Of a stretch of DNA of 64,000 bases, positions 51,801 through 61,865 are shown in pieces. The notes beneath the pieces were generated by a model. The model was given only the letters and a program-made list of their open reading frames with translations, did no database searches and had not been told where the DNA came from. Every line of letters starts with the position of its first letter. Position 1 is the stretch's first letter. The DNA is from Limnohabitans parvus II-B4 (GTDB lineage Bacteria; Pseudomonadota; Gammaproteobacteria; Burkholderiales; Burkholderiaceae_C): the NCBI RefSeq assembly GCF_003063455.1, contig NZ_NESN01000001.1, positions 434,001 through 498,000 of the forward strand. The letters run 5' to 3'. Position numbers and translations under genes: made by a program.

Positions 51801-52589
51801 ATGAAAAAAGACCCTGCACTCACGCCAACACCCACGATTCAGGTCATTGAGCGCATGTTCTCGCTGATTGACGTCCTCGCTTCTCGCGAGGAAGCAATTT
51901 CCCTCAAGGAGATCAGCGAAAAAACGGGCTTGCATCCCTCAACCGCGCACCGCATACTGAATGACTTGGCCACAGGCCGGTTTGTTGACCGCCCGGAAGC
52001 GGGCAATTACCGCTTGGGCATGCGACTGCTGGAGCTGGGCAATCTGGTCAAGGGTCGCTTGAACGTGCGCGATGCGGCCCTGACCCCCATGCGTGATTTG
52101 CACAAACTCATTCAGCAGCCTGTGAATCTGAGCATGCGACAAGGCGATGAAATCGTGTACATCGAACGCGCCTATAGCGAACGGTCAGGCATGCAAGTAG
52201 TGCGGGCCATTGGTGGAAGAGCACCTTTGCATTTGACCTCGGTGGGCAAACTTTTCTTGGCGGCAGATGATCCTCTGCGCGTTCGGTCCTATGCCACGCG
52301 CACGGGTTTGGTCGGTCAAACGCGCAACAGCATCACCCAGCTGCAGGTTCTCGAAAGAGAGCTGGCGCGCGTCAAGCAATACGGCATTGCCCGTGACAAC
52401 GAAGAGCTGGAGTTGGGCGTGCGCTGCATCGCCGCTGGCATCTATGACGACCAAGGCAAATTGCTGGCCGGTTTGTCCATCTCGGCACCCGCCGACCGAC
52501 TGGATGAAGGCTGGCTTCCCAAGCTGCAGGCCACGGCGCACGACATCTCCAGAACCTTGGGGCATCACGGAGATCACCAAGTCGCTTAA
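51801..52589 (+). CDS. IclR-family transcriptional regulator
   Basis: The 262-residue protein has an N-terminal helix-turn-helix (SLKEISEKTGLHPSTAHRIL, NYRLGMRLLELGNLV) and a C-terminal GAF-like effector domain (VNLSMRQGDEIVYIERAYS, HLTSVGKLFLA, RDNEELELGVRCIAAGIYDD). No obvious target operon is adjacent. ATG 51801 was chosen over an in-frame start at 51786. Confidence 0.9.
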   Translation: MKKDPALTPTPTIQVIERMFSLIDVLASREEAISLKEISEKTGLHPSTAHRILNDLATGRFVDRPEAGNYRLGMRLLELGNLVKGRLNVRDAALTPMRDLHKLIQQPVNLSMRQGDEIVYIERAYSERSGMQVVRAIGGRAPLHLTSVGKLFLAADDPLRVRSYATRTGLVGQTRNSITQLQVLERELARVKQYGIARDNEELELGVRCIAAGIYDDQGKLLAGLSISAPADRLDEGWLPKLQATAHDISRTLGHHGDHQVA

Positions 52590-52594
52590 GACGT

Positions 52595-52622
52595 GAAAAA
52601 GGCCTCTGTTGAGGCCTTTTTC
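52595..52622. terminator. Bidirectional terminator between iclR-like gene and pbpG
   Basis: A perfect 12-bp stem (GAAAAAGGCCTC / GAGGCCTTTTTC) with loop TGTT lies between convergent genes. Confidence 0.9.
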
Positions 52623-52643
52623 AATCCTGCGCAGTCTCTGCGC

Positions 52644-53732
52644 TCAACCAGGCAAACGATCAGGCAGTGCCAAATGCTTGTTTGCGGAGACAGCAGGCGA
52701 CTTCTCGACCCAACGCCGGACGCGCTCAGCATCTGCAATGCGACTGAGTTTGCCGGCGGAGTCCAGAAAAACCATGATCAACTTGCGCCCAGCGACTTGC
52801 GCCTGCATGACCAAGCATTGACCGGCTTCAGAGATGTAACCTGTCTTTTGCAAGCCGATGTCCCACTGAGGGCTTTTCACCAGGCGGTTGGTGTTGTTGT
52901 ATTGAAGAGTGCGGCTGCCCACTTCAATCTCACGACCGTGGGAAGTTGACAGCTCACGCAAAACGGGTTCTTTGTAAGCGGCCCCCACCAAAACAGCCAG
53001 ATCGCTGGCACTGGACTGGTTGCGACTGGACAAGCCGGTTGGCTCGACATAGCGCGTATCGGACATGCCCAAGGCCTGGGCGCGGGCATTCATGCGGGCC
53101 ACAAAGGTGTCCAAACCACCCGGGAAGGTGCGACCCAAAGCATGTGCAGCCCGGTTTTCACTGGACATCAGTGCCAGGTGCAACAAATCACCACGGCTCA
53201 GGACTGTGCCGACAGCCAAACGGGAAGAACTGCCCTTTTCGGTATCGACATCGGCCTGGGTGATGGCAATCATTTCCGACATGGGCAATTGGGCCTCGGA
53301 AATGACCAAGCCGGTCATCAATTTGGTCAAGGATGCAATGGGCAACACGGCATGGTCGTTCTTACGGAACAGGACTTCACGGGTGTCCTGATCAATGACC
53401 AGCGCCACGCTGGAGCGCAAGTCCAAAGGGTCCGAGGCGGCATGAAGACCCGCCATCTGACCGAAAGATGCACGCATCGGAACAGCCTTTTGAGCAAGCA
53501 CAGACACGCGCTTGTTGGCTTTGCCTGTGCTCACTTTTGTCTTTTTAATGGACTTGGCAGCAGTGGCTACGGGTCGCTTTTTGGCAGATGACTTTGTATC
53601 CTGCGCTTGCACCGACATGGGCAGCACCAAAACAGCAGCCAATACAGCCGACGTCAAAGCACCAAGCAGCCCTTGCCCCCATAGACTGGAGGCTTGGTCT
53701 TTGAATACGGAAATGGATCGCATGAGGGGCAT
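52644..53732 (-). CDS. pbpG: D-alanyl-D-alanine endopeptidase (PBP7-type, S11 family)
   Basis: The 362-residue protein has an N-terminal signal or anchor ending near MSVQAQ, a Lys/Ala-rich linker (about 48-90), and the penicillin-binding motifs SLTK, SEN (LMSSENRAAHALG) and KTG (LQKTGYISEAG). It cleaves peptidoglycan cross-links in the periplasm. Start ATG 53732 or 53723; the longer frame upstream would run through the leuA terminator. Confidence 0.9.
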   Translation of the reverse strand: MPLMRSISVFKDQASSLWGQGLLGALTSAVLAAVLVLPMSVQAQDTKSSAKKRPVATAAKSIKKTKVSTGKANKRVSVLAQKAVPMRASFGQMAGLHAASDPLDLRSSVALVIDQDTREVLFRKNDHAVLPIASLTKLMTGLVISEAQLPMSEMIAITQADVDTEKGSSSRLAVGTVLSRGDLLHLALMSSENRAAHALGRTFPGGLDTFVARMNARAQALGMSDTRYVEPTGLSSRNQSSASDLAVLVGAAYKEPVLRELSTSHGREIEVGSRTLQYNNTNRLVKSPQWDIGLQKTGYISEAGQCLVMQAQVAGRKLIMVFLDSAGKLSRIADAERVRRWVEKSPAVSANKHLALPDRLPG

Positions 53733-53780
53733 CTCGGGAAAAATAATATGAATATTGTGCCCGAGTGTACTCAAATAAAA

Positions 53781-53814
53781 AAAGTCACGCAAGAACAACA
53801 ACTTGCGTGACTTT
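53781..53814 (-). terminator. Rho-independent terminator of leuA
   Basis: A perfect 13-bp stem (AAAGTCACGCAAG / CTTGCGTGACTTT) with an 8-base loop has a T-run on the minus-strand side. It lies 35 bp after the leuA stop. Confidence 0.9.
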
Positions 53815-53848
53815 ATTGAAGCCAAAAAGTATATCCAAAGGATGCTTT

Positions 53849-55387
53849 TTAACCTTGAGCGGCCACCCGATCGGCTTTGCTCTGCAATTTATTGAGCGCA
53901 CTCAGATACGCCTTGGCTGACGCCACCACGATATCCGGGTCCGATCCGACCCCATTGACCACACGGCCACTGTTTTGCAAGCGCACGGTCACTTCACCCT
54001 GACTTTCGGTCGAGCCACTGATGGCATTGACTGAATAGAGCACCATTTCCGCACCACTTTTGACATGCGACTCAATGGCTTTCAAGGAAGCGTCGACAGG
54101 ACCATTTCCGTCAGACTCCGCCCGCACCTCTTTGCCTTCGACTGTGAAGACCACCGCAGCATGAGGCCGCTCGCCTGTTTCGCTGTGTTGAGCCATGGAT
54201 ACAAAACCGTATTGCTCTTTTTCAACGGTGACACTCTCGTCGCCCACCAAGGCCAGAATGTCTTCATCAAAGATTTCACTCTTGCGGTCAGCCAACTCTT
54301 TGAACTTGGCAAAAGCGTTGTTGATTTCGGTTTCGCTGTCCAGTGTCACGCCCAAGTCCTGCAGGCGCTGTTTGAAGGCATTGCGGCCGCTGAGTTTGCC
54401 AAGAACGATCTTGTTGGTGGTCCAGCCCACATCTTCTGCACGCATGATCTCGTAAGTATCACGGGCCTTGAGCACACCATCTTGGTGAATGCCCGAGGCG
54501 TGTGCAAAAGCATTGGCGCCGACAACAGCCTTGTTGGGCTGAACCACAAAGCCGGTGGTCTGGCTGACCATGCGGCTGGCCGCCACGATGTGGCTCGTGT
54601 CGATGCCCACATCCAGACCAAAATAGTCACGGCGTGTTTTCACTGCCATGACCACCTCTTCCAGCGAACAATTGCCAGCACGTTCACCCAGTCCGTTGAT
54701 GGTGCACTCCACCTGACGGGCACCGCCGATCTTGACGCCAGCCAAGGAGTTGGCCACCGCCATGCCCAAGTCGTTGTGGCAATGCACTGACCAGATGGCT
54801 TTGTCTGAATTGGGAATCCGCTCGCGCAAGGTCTTGATGAACTGACCATACAGCTCAGGCACCGCATAACCCACTGTGTCGGGAACGTTGATAGTTGTGG
54901 CCCCTTCTGCGATGACCGCCTCGAGAATACGGCACAAAAAGTCCATGTCACTGCGATAACCGTCTTCCGGGCTGAATTCCACATCGCCTACCAGGTTGCG
55001 GGCAAAGCGCACCGACTGCTTGGCTTGCTCAAACACCTGATCGGGTGTCATGCGCAGCTTCTTTTCCATGTGCAGTGGCGAAGTGGCAATGAAGGTGTGA
55101 ATACGCCCGCTGTTGGCGCCCTTGAGAGCTTCGGCAGCGCGAGAAATGTCTCGGTCATTGGCGCGTGACAAAGAACAAATGGTGGAGTCCTTGATGGCAT
55201 CCGCAATGGTTTTGACGGCCTCAAAGTCGCCGTTGGAGCTGGCGGCAAAACCGGCTTCGATCACGTCCACGCGCAGACGCTCCAGTTGACGTGCAATGCG
55301 CAACTTCTCATCGCGGGTCATGGAGGCACCGGGCGATTGCTCGCCGTCACGCAAGGTGGTGTCGAAAATAATCAGTTTGTCAGTCAT
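53849..55387 (-). CDS. leuA: 2-Isopropylmalate synthase
   Basis: The 512-residue enzyme makes the first committed leucine intermediate from 2-ketoisovalerate and acetyl-CoA. It has the metal/catalytic motif [16 protein letters not shown], the [16 protein letters not shown] motif, and the C-terminal LeuA allosteric dimer domain for leucine feedback ([14 protein letters not shown]). It is preceded by a leader peptide and an attenuator-like terminator, so leucine control at transcription is likely. Confidence 0.96.
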   Translation of the reverse strand: MTDKLIIFDTTLRDGEQSPGASMTRDEKLRIARQLERLRVDVIEAGFAASSNGDFEAVKTIADAIKDSTICSLSRANDRDISRAAEALKGANSGRIHTFIATSPLHMEKKLRMTPDQVFEQAKQSVRFARNLVGDVEFSPEDGYRSDMDFLCRILEAVIAEGATTINVPDTVGYAVPELYGQFIKTLRERIPNSDKAIWSVHCHNDLGMAVANSLAGVKIGGARQVECTINGLGERAGNCSLEEVVMAVKTRRDYFGLDVGIDTSHIVAASRMVSQTTGFVVQPNKAVVGANAFAHASGIHQDGVLKARDTYEIMRAEDVGWTTNKIVLGKLSGRNAFKQRLQDLGVTLDSETEINNAFAKFKELADRKSEIFDEDILALVGDESVTVEKEQYGFVSMAQHSETGERPHAAVVFTVEGKEVRAESDGNGPVDASLKAIESHVKSGAEMVLYSVNAISGSTESQGEVTVRLQNSGRVVNGVGSDPDIVVASAKAYLSALNKLQSKADRVAAQG

Positions 55388-55429
55388 GTCTACTCCTGGT
55401 CAGAAACCCGCAAGTCCAAGCAAAAATGC

Positions 55430-55463
55430 AAAAGGCCCGTTGCGGATGGCATACGGGCCTTTT
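55430..55463 (-). terminator. Leader terminator (attenuator) upstream of leuA
   Basis: A perfect 11-bp stem (AAAAGGCCCGT / ACGGGCCTTTT) with a 12-base loop is followed on the minus strand by GCATTTTTG. It lies between the leader peptide stop and the leuA start. Its downstream arm shares the 8-mer CAACGGGC with the leader peptide coding region (55494-55501), which can pair with the upstream arm instead. Confidence 0.8.
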
Positions 55464-55482
55464 GGGAAAATGTTTGCGTGCG

Positions 55483-55536
55483 CTACACATCCCGCCCGTT
55501 GGGCAGTAGCAGTAGTGCAAACAAGGAAAAATTCAT
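55483..55536 (-). CDS. Leucine-rich leader peptide of leuA
   Basis: The 17-residue peptide MNFSLFALLLLPNGRDV ends at TAG and contains four Leu codons in a row (CTA CTG CTA CTG), two of them the low-use CTA. It is the classic form of an amino-acid biosynthesis leader peptide, placed 19 bp before an attenuator-like terminator that precedes leuA. There is no Shine-Dalgarno. A -10-like TACAGT lies only 6 bases before the ATG, so the mRNA may be leaderless. Confidence 0.8.
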   Translation of the reverse strand: MNFSLFALLLLPNGRDV

Positions 55537-55584
55537 AGAAACACTGTAGCACAGTTCAAAACAGGCTTTGTCGTGCGCATGACA

Positions 55585-56400
55585 TCACTGGTGCAAGCCC
55601 CGCTCTTCGGGCTCGTCGGTGGATGTGCTGATCATGCTGGTCGGCTGACCTTTGGCCTTGCGCCAGACATAGATCACATAACCGCTCAAACCGTAGCCCA
55701 CAAATATGACAAACAAAACCGTAGGCGGATCGATGTTGACCACCGCAATGCCCAAGGCCACCAGCACCAGCGTGGCAAAGGGCACGCTCTTTTTCATGTG
55801 CATGTCCTTGAAGCTGTAAAAAGGCACATTGGTCACCATGGTCAAACCAGCAAACAGGCACACGGCAAACATGCCCCAAGCCACTGTTTTGGCAGGCACG
55901 GCGTTTTCAAACATGATCCAGACAAAGCCCATCACCAAAGCCGCAGCGGCAGGCGATGGCAGGCCCTGAAAATAACGTTTATCGACCACGGCCGTGTTCA
56001 CATTGAAGCGGGCCAAGCGCAAGGCTGCGCAAGCGCAATACACAAAAGCGGCAATCCAGCCCCAACGGCCCAATTCTTTCAGGGTCCAGACGTAAGCGAT
56101 CAGCGCAGGTGCAGCACCAAAGGAGACCATGTCGGAGAGCGAATCCATCTGTTCGCCAAAAGCGCTCTGCGTGTTCGTCATGCGGGCCACGCGGCCGTCC
56201 AGGCTGTCCAGCACCATGGCACTGAAAATGCCCACCGTGGCCAGGTCAAAACGGCCATTGATGGCCATGACCACGGCATAAAAGCCAGCGAACAGCGCCG
56301 CCAACGTGATCATGTTGGGCAGCATGTAGATGCCCTTGGAGGGTTTGCGCACCGGTGCAGAGACTTCTGCGTCTTCTGCGGTGTCGTTGACTTTGTTCAT
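55585..56400 (-). CDS. pssA: CDP-diacylglycerol-serine O-phosphatidyltransferase
   Basis: The 271-residue membrane enzyme starts phosphatidylethanolamine synthesis. The CDP-alcohol phosphotransferase motif is present: DGRVARMTNTQSAFGEQMDS followed by LSD. About eight hydrophobic segments are visible. It lies between ilvC and leuA; a terminator separates it from ilvC. Confidence 0.94.
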   Translation of the reverse strand: MNKVNDTAEDAEVSAPVRKPSKGIYMLPNMITLAALFAGFYAVVMAINGRFDLATVGIFSAMVLDSLDGRVARMTNTQSAFGEQMDSLSDMVSFGAAPALIAYVWTLKELGRWGWIAAFVYCACAALRLARFNVNTAVVDKRYFQGLPSPAAAALVMGFVWIMFENAVPAKTVAWGMFAVCLFAGLTMVTNVPFYSFKDMHMKKSVPFATLVLVALGIAVVNIDPPTVLFVIFVGYGLSGYVIYVWRKAKGQPTSMISTSTDEPEERGLHQ

Positions 56401-56472
56401 CGTCCATTCCTGTAGCGGTTTTTCGGATCCATCCCGTGTCAGCTGAGTTTAAGCCAGACCGAGCGCCCAAGA

Positions 56473-56496
56473 AAAAGGCCACCGCAGTGGCCTTTT
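56473..56496 (-). terminator. Rho-independent terminator after ilvC
   Basis: A 10-bp stem (AAAAGGCCAC / GTGGCCTTTT) with loop CGCA has T residues on the minus-strand side, about 21 bp after the ilvC stop. Confidence 0.85.
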
Positions 56497-56517
56497 CACA
56501 CTCGCCCAAAGGCAAGA

Positions 56518-57567
<1,050 letters not shown>

Positions 57568-57573
57568 TTAAGT

Positions 57574-58065
57574 TTAGACGCGCAGGATGCGCTCGCCGCG
57601 CCCGATACCGCACGCACCCGTGCGCACGGTCTCCAAGATGGCGCTGCGGTCGATCGCCTCCAAAAAGGCGTCGTTCTTGGACTGGTCACCGGTGAGCTCA
57701 ATGGTGTAGCTCTTGTCGGTGACATCAATCACACGGCCGCGAAAGATGTCGGCCATGCGTTTCATTTCTTCGCGTTCCTTGCCCACGGCACGCACCTTCA
57801 CCAGCATCAGCTCGCGTTCGGTGTAAGCGCCTTCGGTCAGGTCCACCACCTTGACCACCTCGATCAGGCGGTTCAGGTGCTTGGTGATCTGCTCGATCAC
57901 ATCGTCAGACCCGGCGGTCTGGATGGTCATGCGAGACAGGCTGGGGTCTTCGGTCGGGGCCACAGTCAAAGACTCGATGTTGTAGCCACGGGCCGAGAAC
58001 AAGCCCACCACACGGGACAAAGCGCCCGCTTCGTTTTCGATCAATACAGCAATGATGTGTTTCAT
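57574..58065 (-). CDS. ilvN: Acetolactate synthase small (regulatory) subunit
   Basis: The 163-residue protein has an N-terminal ACT domain (KHIIAVLIENEAGALSRVVG, LFSARGYNIESLTVAPTED) and the C-terminal ALS small-subunit domain. It confers valine feedback on the catalytic subunit. It follows ilvB by 2 bp. It is named ilvH in many related genomes. Confidence 0.95.
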   Translation of the reverse strand: MKHIIAVLIENEAGALSRVVGLFSARGYNIESLTVAPTEDPSLSRMTIQTAGSDDVIEQITKHLNRLIEVVKVVDLTEGAYTERELMLVKVRAVGKEREEMKRMADIFRGRVIDVTDKSYTIELTGDQSKNDAFLEAIDRSAILETVRTGACGIGRGERILRV

Positions 58066-58067
58066 GA

Positions 58068-59831
58068 TTACAGATCCTCCGAGCCCAGCAGCATCTCGGT
58101 GATGCCTTTGCCCGCCTTGACCATGGGGAACACGTTCTCCGTGGGGTCGGTGCGGATGTCCAGAAACACCGTGCGGTCCTTAAGTCTGCGTGCTTCACGC
58201 AACGCAGGCTCCACGTCCTCGGGTTTTTCAACCAGGATGCCGACGTGGCCATAGGCTTCGGCCAGCTTCACAAAATTGGGCAACGCATCCATGTAGCTGT
58301 GGCTGTAGCGACCCGAGTATTCGATCTCTTGCCACTGGCGTACCATGCCCAAATAACGGTTGTTCAGCGCCACGATCTTGATCGGGGTGTTGTATTGCAG
58401 GCAGGTGGACAGCTCTTGAATGCACATCTGCACCGAGCCTTCACCCGTCACACAAAACACTTCACTGTCGGGCTTGGCCAGCTTGATGCCCATGGCATAC
58501 GGTATGCCCACGCCCATGGTGCCCAGACCGCCAGAGTTGATCCAGCGGCGAGGCTCATTGAACTTGTAATACTGGGCTGCCCACATCTGGTGCTGGCCCA
58601 CATCGGAGGTGATGTACGCATCGGCGTCTTTGGTCATGTCCCACAAGGTCTCAATGACTTTTTGGGGCTTGATGACCAAGCTGTTGCTGTTGTCGTACTT
58701 CATGCAATCGCGGCTGCGCCAGCCTTCGATGGTTTCCCACCACTGGCCCAGTGCTTGGGCGTCCGGCTTGAGGCCGGACTCGCGGATCATGCCCATGAGT
58801 TCGGTCAGCACGTCTTTCACGTCGCCCACGATTGGCACATCCACCTTGACGCGCTTGGAAATGCTCGAAGGGTCGATGTCGATGTGGATGATTTTGCGGT
58901 CCACCGATGCAAAGTGTTTGGGGTTGCCGATCACGCGGTCGTCAAAACGGGCGCCGACAGCCAGCAGCACATCGCAGTTTTGCATGGCGTTGTTGGCTTC
59001 CAGCGTGCCGTGCATGCCCAGCATGCCCACAAAGCGGCGATCCGTGGCCGGAAATGCGCCCAAACCCATGAGCGTGTTGGTCACAGGGTAGTTGAGCATG
59101 TCCACCAGTTGTCGCAACTCGGCGCTGGCATTGCTCAGCAACACGCCGCCGCCTGTGTAAATGTAGGGGCGCTTGGCCGCCATCAACAACTGCAAAGCCT
59201 TGCGAATCTGCCCGCCGTGGCCTTTGCGCACGGGGTTGTAAGAGCGCATTTCAACCGACTCGGGATAGCCCGAATACAAGACTTTGTTGAAAGAAACGTC
59301 TTTCGGAATGTCCACCACCACAGGGCCAGGGCGGCCACTGCGCGCAATGTGGAATGCTTTCTTCATGACCTCGGCCATGTCTTTGGCGTCTTTGACCAGG
59401 AAGTTGTGCTTCACGATCGGGCGGGTGATGCCCACAGCATCACATTCCTGGAAAGCATCCAGCCCGATGGCCGCAGTAGGCACCTGCCCGCTGATGATGA
59501 CCATGGGGATGCTGTCCATGTAGGCCGTTGCGATACCGGTCACGGCGTTGGTCAGACCTGGGCCCGAAGTGACGAGCGCCACGCCGACTTCGCCTGTAGC
59601 GCGGGCAAAACCATCTGCCGCATGCACAGCAGCTTGCTCGTGGCGCACCAAGACGTGCTGAATGGTGTTTTGCTTATAGAAAGCGTCGTAAATGTGAAGA
59701 ACGGCACCGCCGGGGTATCCCCAGATGTACTGCACGTTTTCAGCTTGAAGCGCTTTGACGAGGATTTCTGCGCCGCGCAACTCTTGAGCGCCCGCAGGAC
59801 CAGATGCCGATTCGGCTTTGTTCATTTCCAT
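58068..59831 (-). CDS. ilvB: Acetolactate synthase catalytic subunit
   Basis: The 587-residue ThDP enzyme has the catalytic Glu region VRHEQAAVHAADGFARATG, FAD-binding middle domain, and ThDP/Mg motif VTGEGSVQMCIQELSTCLQYN; the usual GDG is GEG here. It makes acetolactate and acetohydroxybutyrate. AAAGG six bases before ATG 59831 sets the start. It leads the ilvB-ilvN-ilvC unit. It is often named ilvI. Confidence 0.95.
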   Translation of the reverse strand: MEMNKAESASGPAGAQELRGAEILVKALQAENVQYIWGYPGGAVLHIYDAFYKQNTIQHVLVRHEQAAVHAADGFARATGEVGVALVTSGPGLTNAVTGIATAYMDSIPMVIISGQVPTAAIGLDAFQECDAVGITRPIVKHNFLVKDAKDMAEVMKKAFHIARSGRPGPVVVDIPKDVSFNKVLYSGYPESVEMRSYNPVRKGHGGQIRKALQLLMAAKRPYIYTGGGVLLSNASAELRQLVDMLNYPVTNTLMGLGAFPATDRRFVGMLGMHGTLEANNAMQNCDVLLAVGARFDDRVIGNPKHFASVDRKIIHIDIDPSSISKRVKVDVPIVGDVKDVLTELMGMIRESGLKPDAQALGQWWETIEGWRSRDCMKYDNSNSLVIKPQKVIETLWDMTKDADAYITSDVGQHQMWAAQYYKFNEPRRWINSGGLGTMGVGIPYAMGIKLAKPDSEVFCVTGEGSVQMCIQELSTCLQYNTPIKIVALNNRYLGMVRQWQEIEYSGRYSHSYMDALPNFVKLAEAYGHVGILVEKPEDVEPALREARRLKDRTVFLDIRTDPTENVFPMVKAGKGITEMLLGSEDL

Positions 59832-60149
59832 ATTCAACCTTTGTGAATTTCTCTAACGAAAAACCTTGGGTGCCCCTGGGCTCGACTCTTGTGGAGTGGC
59901 TTTGGGACTTAAGACCACAGACATGGGCACCAAACTGTAAAAGTGCCGGACGGTGATCCGTTTGCTTTTTTTCAATTGCAATCGCGCATTATCGCATTTG
60001 TGAAAGCCCCCTTTCCAAACCCATGCAGCCGTGGTCATGTCGGTGCCATAATCCTCCCGGCCGGGCTGTTCACTGCGCGACTGGCAGATTCGCCCCTCTC
60101 TCTTTCCAAATACAGGCAAAAGCATCGCCTTCGCGAGCGCTGAAAAAAG
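59832..60149. promoter_or_regulatory. ilvB/sigma factor divergent region with a possible leader mini-ORF
   Basis: This 318-bp region carries divergent promoters. A -10-like GATAAT for ilvB lies at 59988-59993 (minus), giving a 5' leader of about 150 nt. Within it is a 23-codon frame (59853-59924, minus) starting MSVVLSPKA, with a Val-Val-Leu run that uses the rare TTA. It lacks a clear ribosome binding site and no terminator follows, so its function is doubtful. No other gene is seen. Confidence 0.35.
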
Positions 60150-60716
60150 TTGGCATCCGACTCCGAACTCTCAGAATTTCTGAAAAACGTGGAAAAAAAG
60201 GCGTTCAAACGCGCCTATTACCATGTGAGGAACGAAGATGCAGCCTTGGACATCCTGCAAGACAGCATGATCAAGCTGTGCACCAACTACGCAGACAAGC
60301 CTGTCGCCGAACTACCTCTGCTGTTCCAGCGCATCCTGTCCAACACCATGCTGGACTGGTTTCGTCGGCAAAAAACCCGAAATGCGCTGTTTGCCAACTT
60401 AAGTGACTTCAACTCCGGCGACGGAGATGGCGATTTTGACCTGCTGGAAGTCACCGCAAACACGTCAAACGAAGCCACATCGGAGAGCGCCGAGCAGTGG
60501 ATTGGTCGCGTACAAACCCTTGAACACATCGAAACAGCCGTCATGGCATTGCCGGCACGTCAACGGGAAGCCTTTCTGATGCGTTACTGGGAGGAGCTGG
60601 ATGTGGCAGAAACCGCTGCAGTGATGGGCTGCTCAGAAGGCAGCGTCAAAACCCATTGTTCTCGGGCCATTCAAGCCTTGAGCAAAACCTTGGGAACACA
60701 AGGAATCAGACCATGA
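60150..60716 (+). CDS. RNA polymerase sigma factor (ECF/sigma-70 region 2 and 4)
   Basis: The 188-residue protein has sigma region 2 (RAYYHVRNEDAALDILQDSM, DWFRRQKTRNALF), an acidic linker (GDGDGDFDLLEV) and region 4 (ALPARQREAFLMRYWEEL, MGCSEGSVKTHCSRAIQAL). No ATG fits; it starts at TTG 60150. It overlaps the next gene by four bases (ATGA). It is a known Comamonadaceae type, but the signal it responds to is unclear. Confidence 0.88.
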   Translation: MASDSELSEFLKNVEKKAFKRAYYHVRNEDAALDILQDSMIKLCTNYADKPVAELPLLFQRILSNTMLDWFRRQKTRNALFANLSDFNSGDGDGDFDLLEVTANTSNEATSESAEQWIGRVQTLEHIETAVMALPARQREAFLMRYWEELDVAETAAVMGCSEGSVKTHCSRAIQALSKTLGTQGIRP

Positions 60717-61159
60717 AAACCCAAATAACACCAACCGAACAAGATGTTGACCGCTGGGGAGCGCACTTCTCGGGTCAACTCACCTTGGCGACCCCAGGCC
60801 TGCCGCATGACATCACCGAGCGCCTGCGCGTGGCGCGCCAAATGGCGCTGGCCCAGCGCAAGCCGCTCGTTCAATCACGGCTGGCCAAAAATGCACAAAT
60901 GAACAACGACGGCAGTTTGACGGCGCCTGTTGACGAAGGTCTGACCCTTTGGAGCGTTCTGGCCTCTGGCCTGCCTTTGCTGGCCTTGGTGTTCGGCTTG
61001 ATGGCCATTCAATGGGTGCAACAAGACAACGTCACCTCTGAAATCGCGGCCATCGACGCTGCCCTGCTCACGGATGAATTGCCTCCAGATGCCTATACCG
61101 ATGCCGGTTTTGCACAGTTTTTAAAGCAAGGGCTCAGCACCAGCGCCTCGCATGACTGA
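60713..61159 (+). CDS. Single-TM protein of DUF3619 type, possible anti-sigma
   Basis: The 148-residue protein has a soluble N-terminus, one hydrophobic helix (about residues 80-100, LWSVLASGLPLLALVFGLMA) and an acidic C-terminus. It looks like the DUF3619 family. Four-base overlap with the sigma factor gene and a single-TM topology are consistent with an anti-sigma role, but no known anti-sigma motif is visible. Confidence 0.65.
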   Translation: MKTQITPTEQDVDRWGAHFSGQLTLATPGLPHDITERLRVARQMALAQRKPLVQSRLAKNAQMNNDGSLTAPVDEGLTLWSVLASGLPLLALVFGLMAIQWVQQDNVTSEIAAIDAALLTDELPPDAYTDAGFAQFLKQGLSTSASHD

Positions 61160-61865
61160 AATGACAACTCACCTTCAGCAGAAACCGCAAACGGCCCTGA
61201 AAATGGGCTGGGGCTTGTTGCTGTCGGCCTGCTTGATGAGCGCGGGCGCTCAAACCAAGACACCAGAGGTGCCTAAGCCCGCCCAAACCAGCGCCAGCAT
61301 CTCCGCGCAAGCGGCACCGGTATCTCAGGCTTGGCAACAACTGACGCCTCAGCAAAAACAGGCTCTGGCACCGCTGGGTGCGCAATGGGGTGCACTGACC
61401 GCGCAACAACAAAGCAAATGGATCGCCATTTCTCAAAATTTTGCTCAACTGTCCGTTACCGAGCAAATCACCATGCACGCCAGGATGACTGACTGGGTCG
61501 CCTTGAGCCCACAACAACGCACATTGGCCCGACTGAACTTCAACAAGCTGCAAAATCTGCCCAAAGAGGATAAAAAAGCCAAATGGGAAGCCTATCAAGC
61601 GCTTTCATCCGAAGAAAAACGGCTGCTGTCTGCGGGCTCAGCGACACCCATCAAGAGTGCGGCCCCTACAGCCAAACCGCTGGAAGCCCATCGCGTGGTT
61701 CAAACGCCAGCCAAAGCCGCTGGTTCTGAAAACCGTGCACCCGGCACCGAAATCAACCGAAAAACCCTGCTGCCACGGCCTCCTGCCTTGGCAGCACCAG
61801 CGACCATGACGCCTGCCCCGGCCACTGACACCACTCGACAAGCTACAGAAACCGCACCTTCATGA
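61152..61865 (+). CDS. Secreted/periplasmic DUF3106-like protein
   Basis: The 237-residue protein has a signal peptide (WGLLLSACLMSAGAQ), then repeated Gln/Leu-rich segments WQQLTPQQKQALAPLGAQW, LTAQQQSKWIAISQNFAQLS and LSPQQRTLARLNFNKL typical of DUF3106, then a Pro/Ala-rich tail. It overlaps its neighbours on both sides, so it is part of the sigma factor operon. Its function is unknown. Confidence 0.75.
   Translation: MTEMTTHLQQKPQTALKMGWGLLLSACLMSAGAQTKTPEVPKPAQTSASISAQAAPVSQAWQQLTPQQKQALAPLGAQWGALTAQQQSKWIAISQNFAQLSVTEQITMHARMTDWVALSPQQRTLARLNFNKLQNLPKEDKKAKWEAYQALSSEEKRLLSAGSATPIKSAAPTAKPLEAHRVVQTPAKAAGSENRAPGTEINRKTLLPRPPALAAPATMTPAPATDTTRQATETAPS

Noticed and set aside
58245-59846. 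Plus-strand frame of 533 codons opposite ilvB
   Set aside because: Antisense shadow; the protein has no recognisable domain and ilvB is certain.
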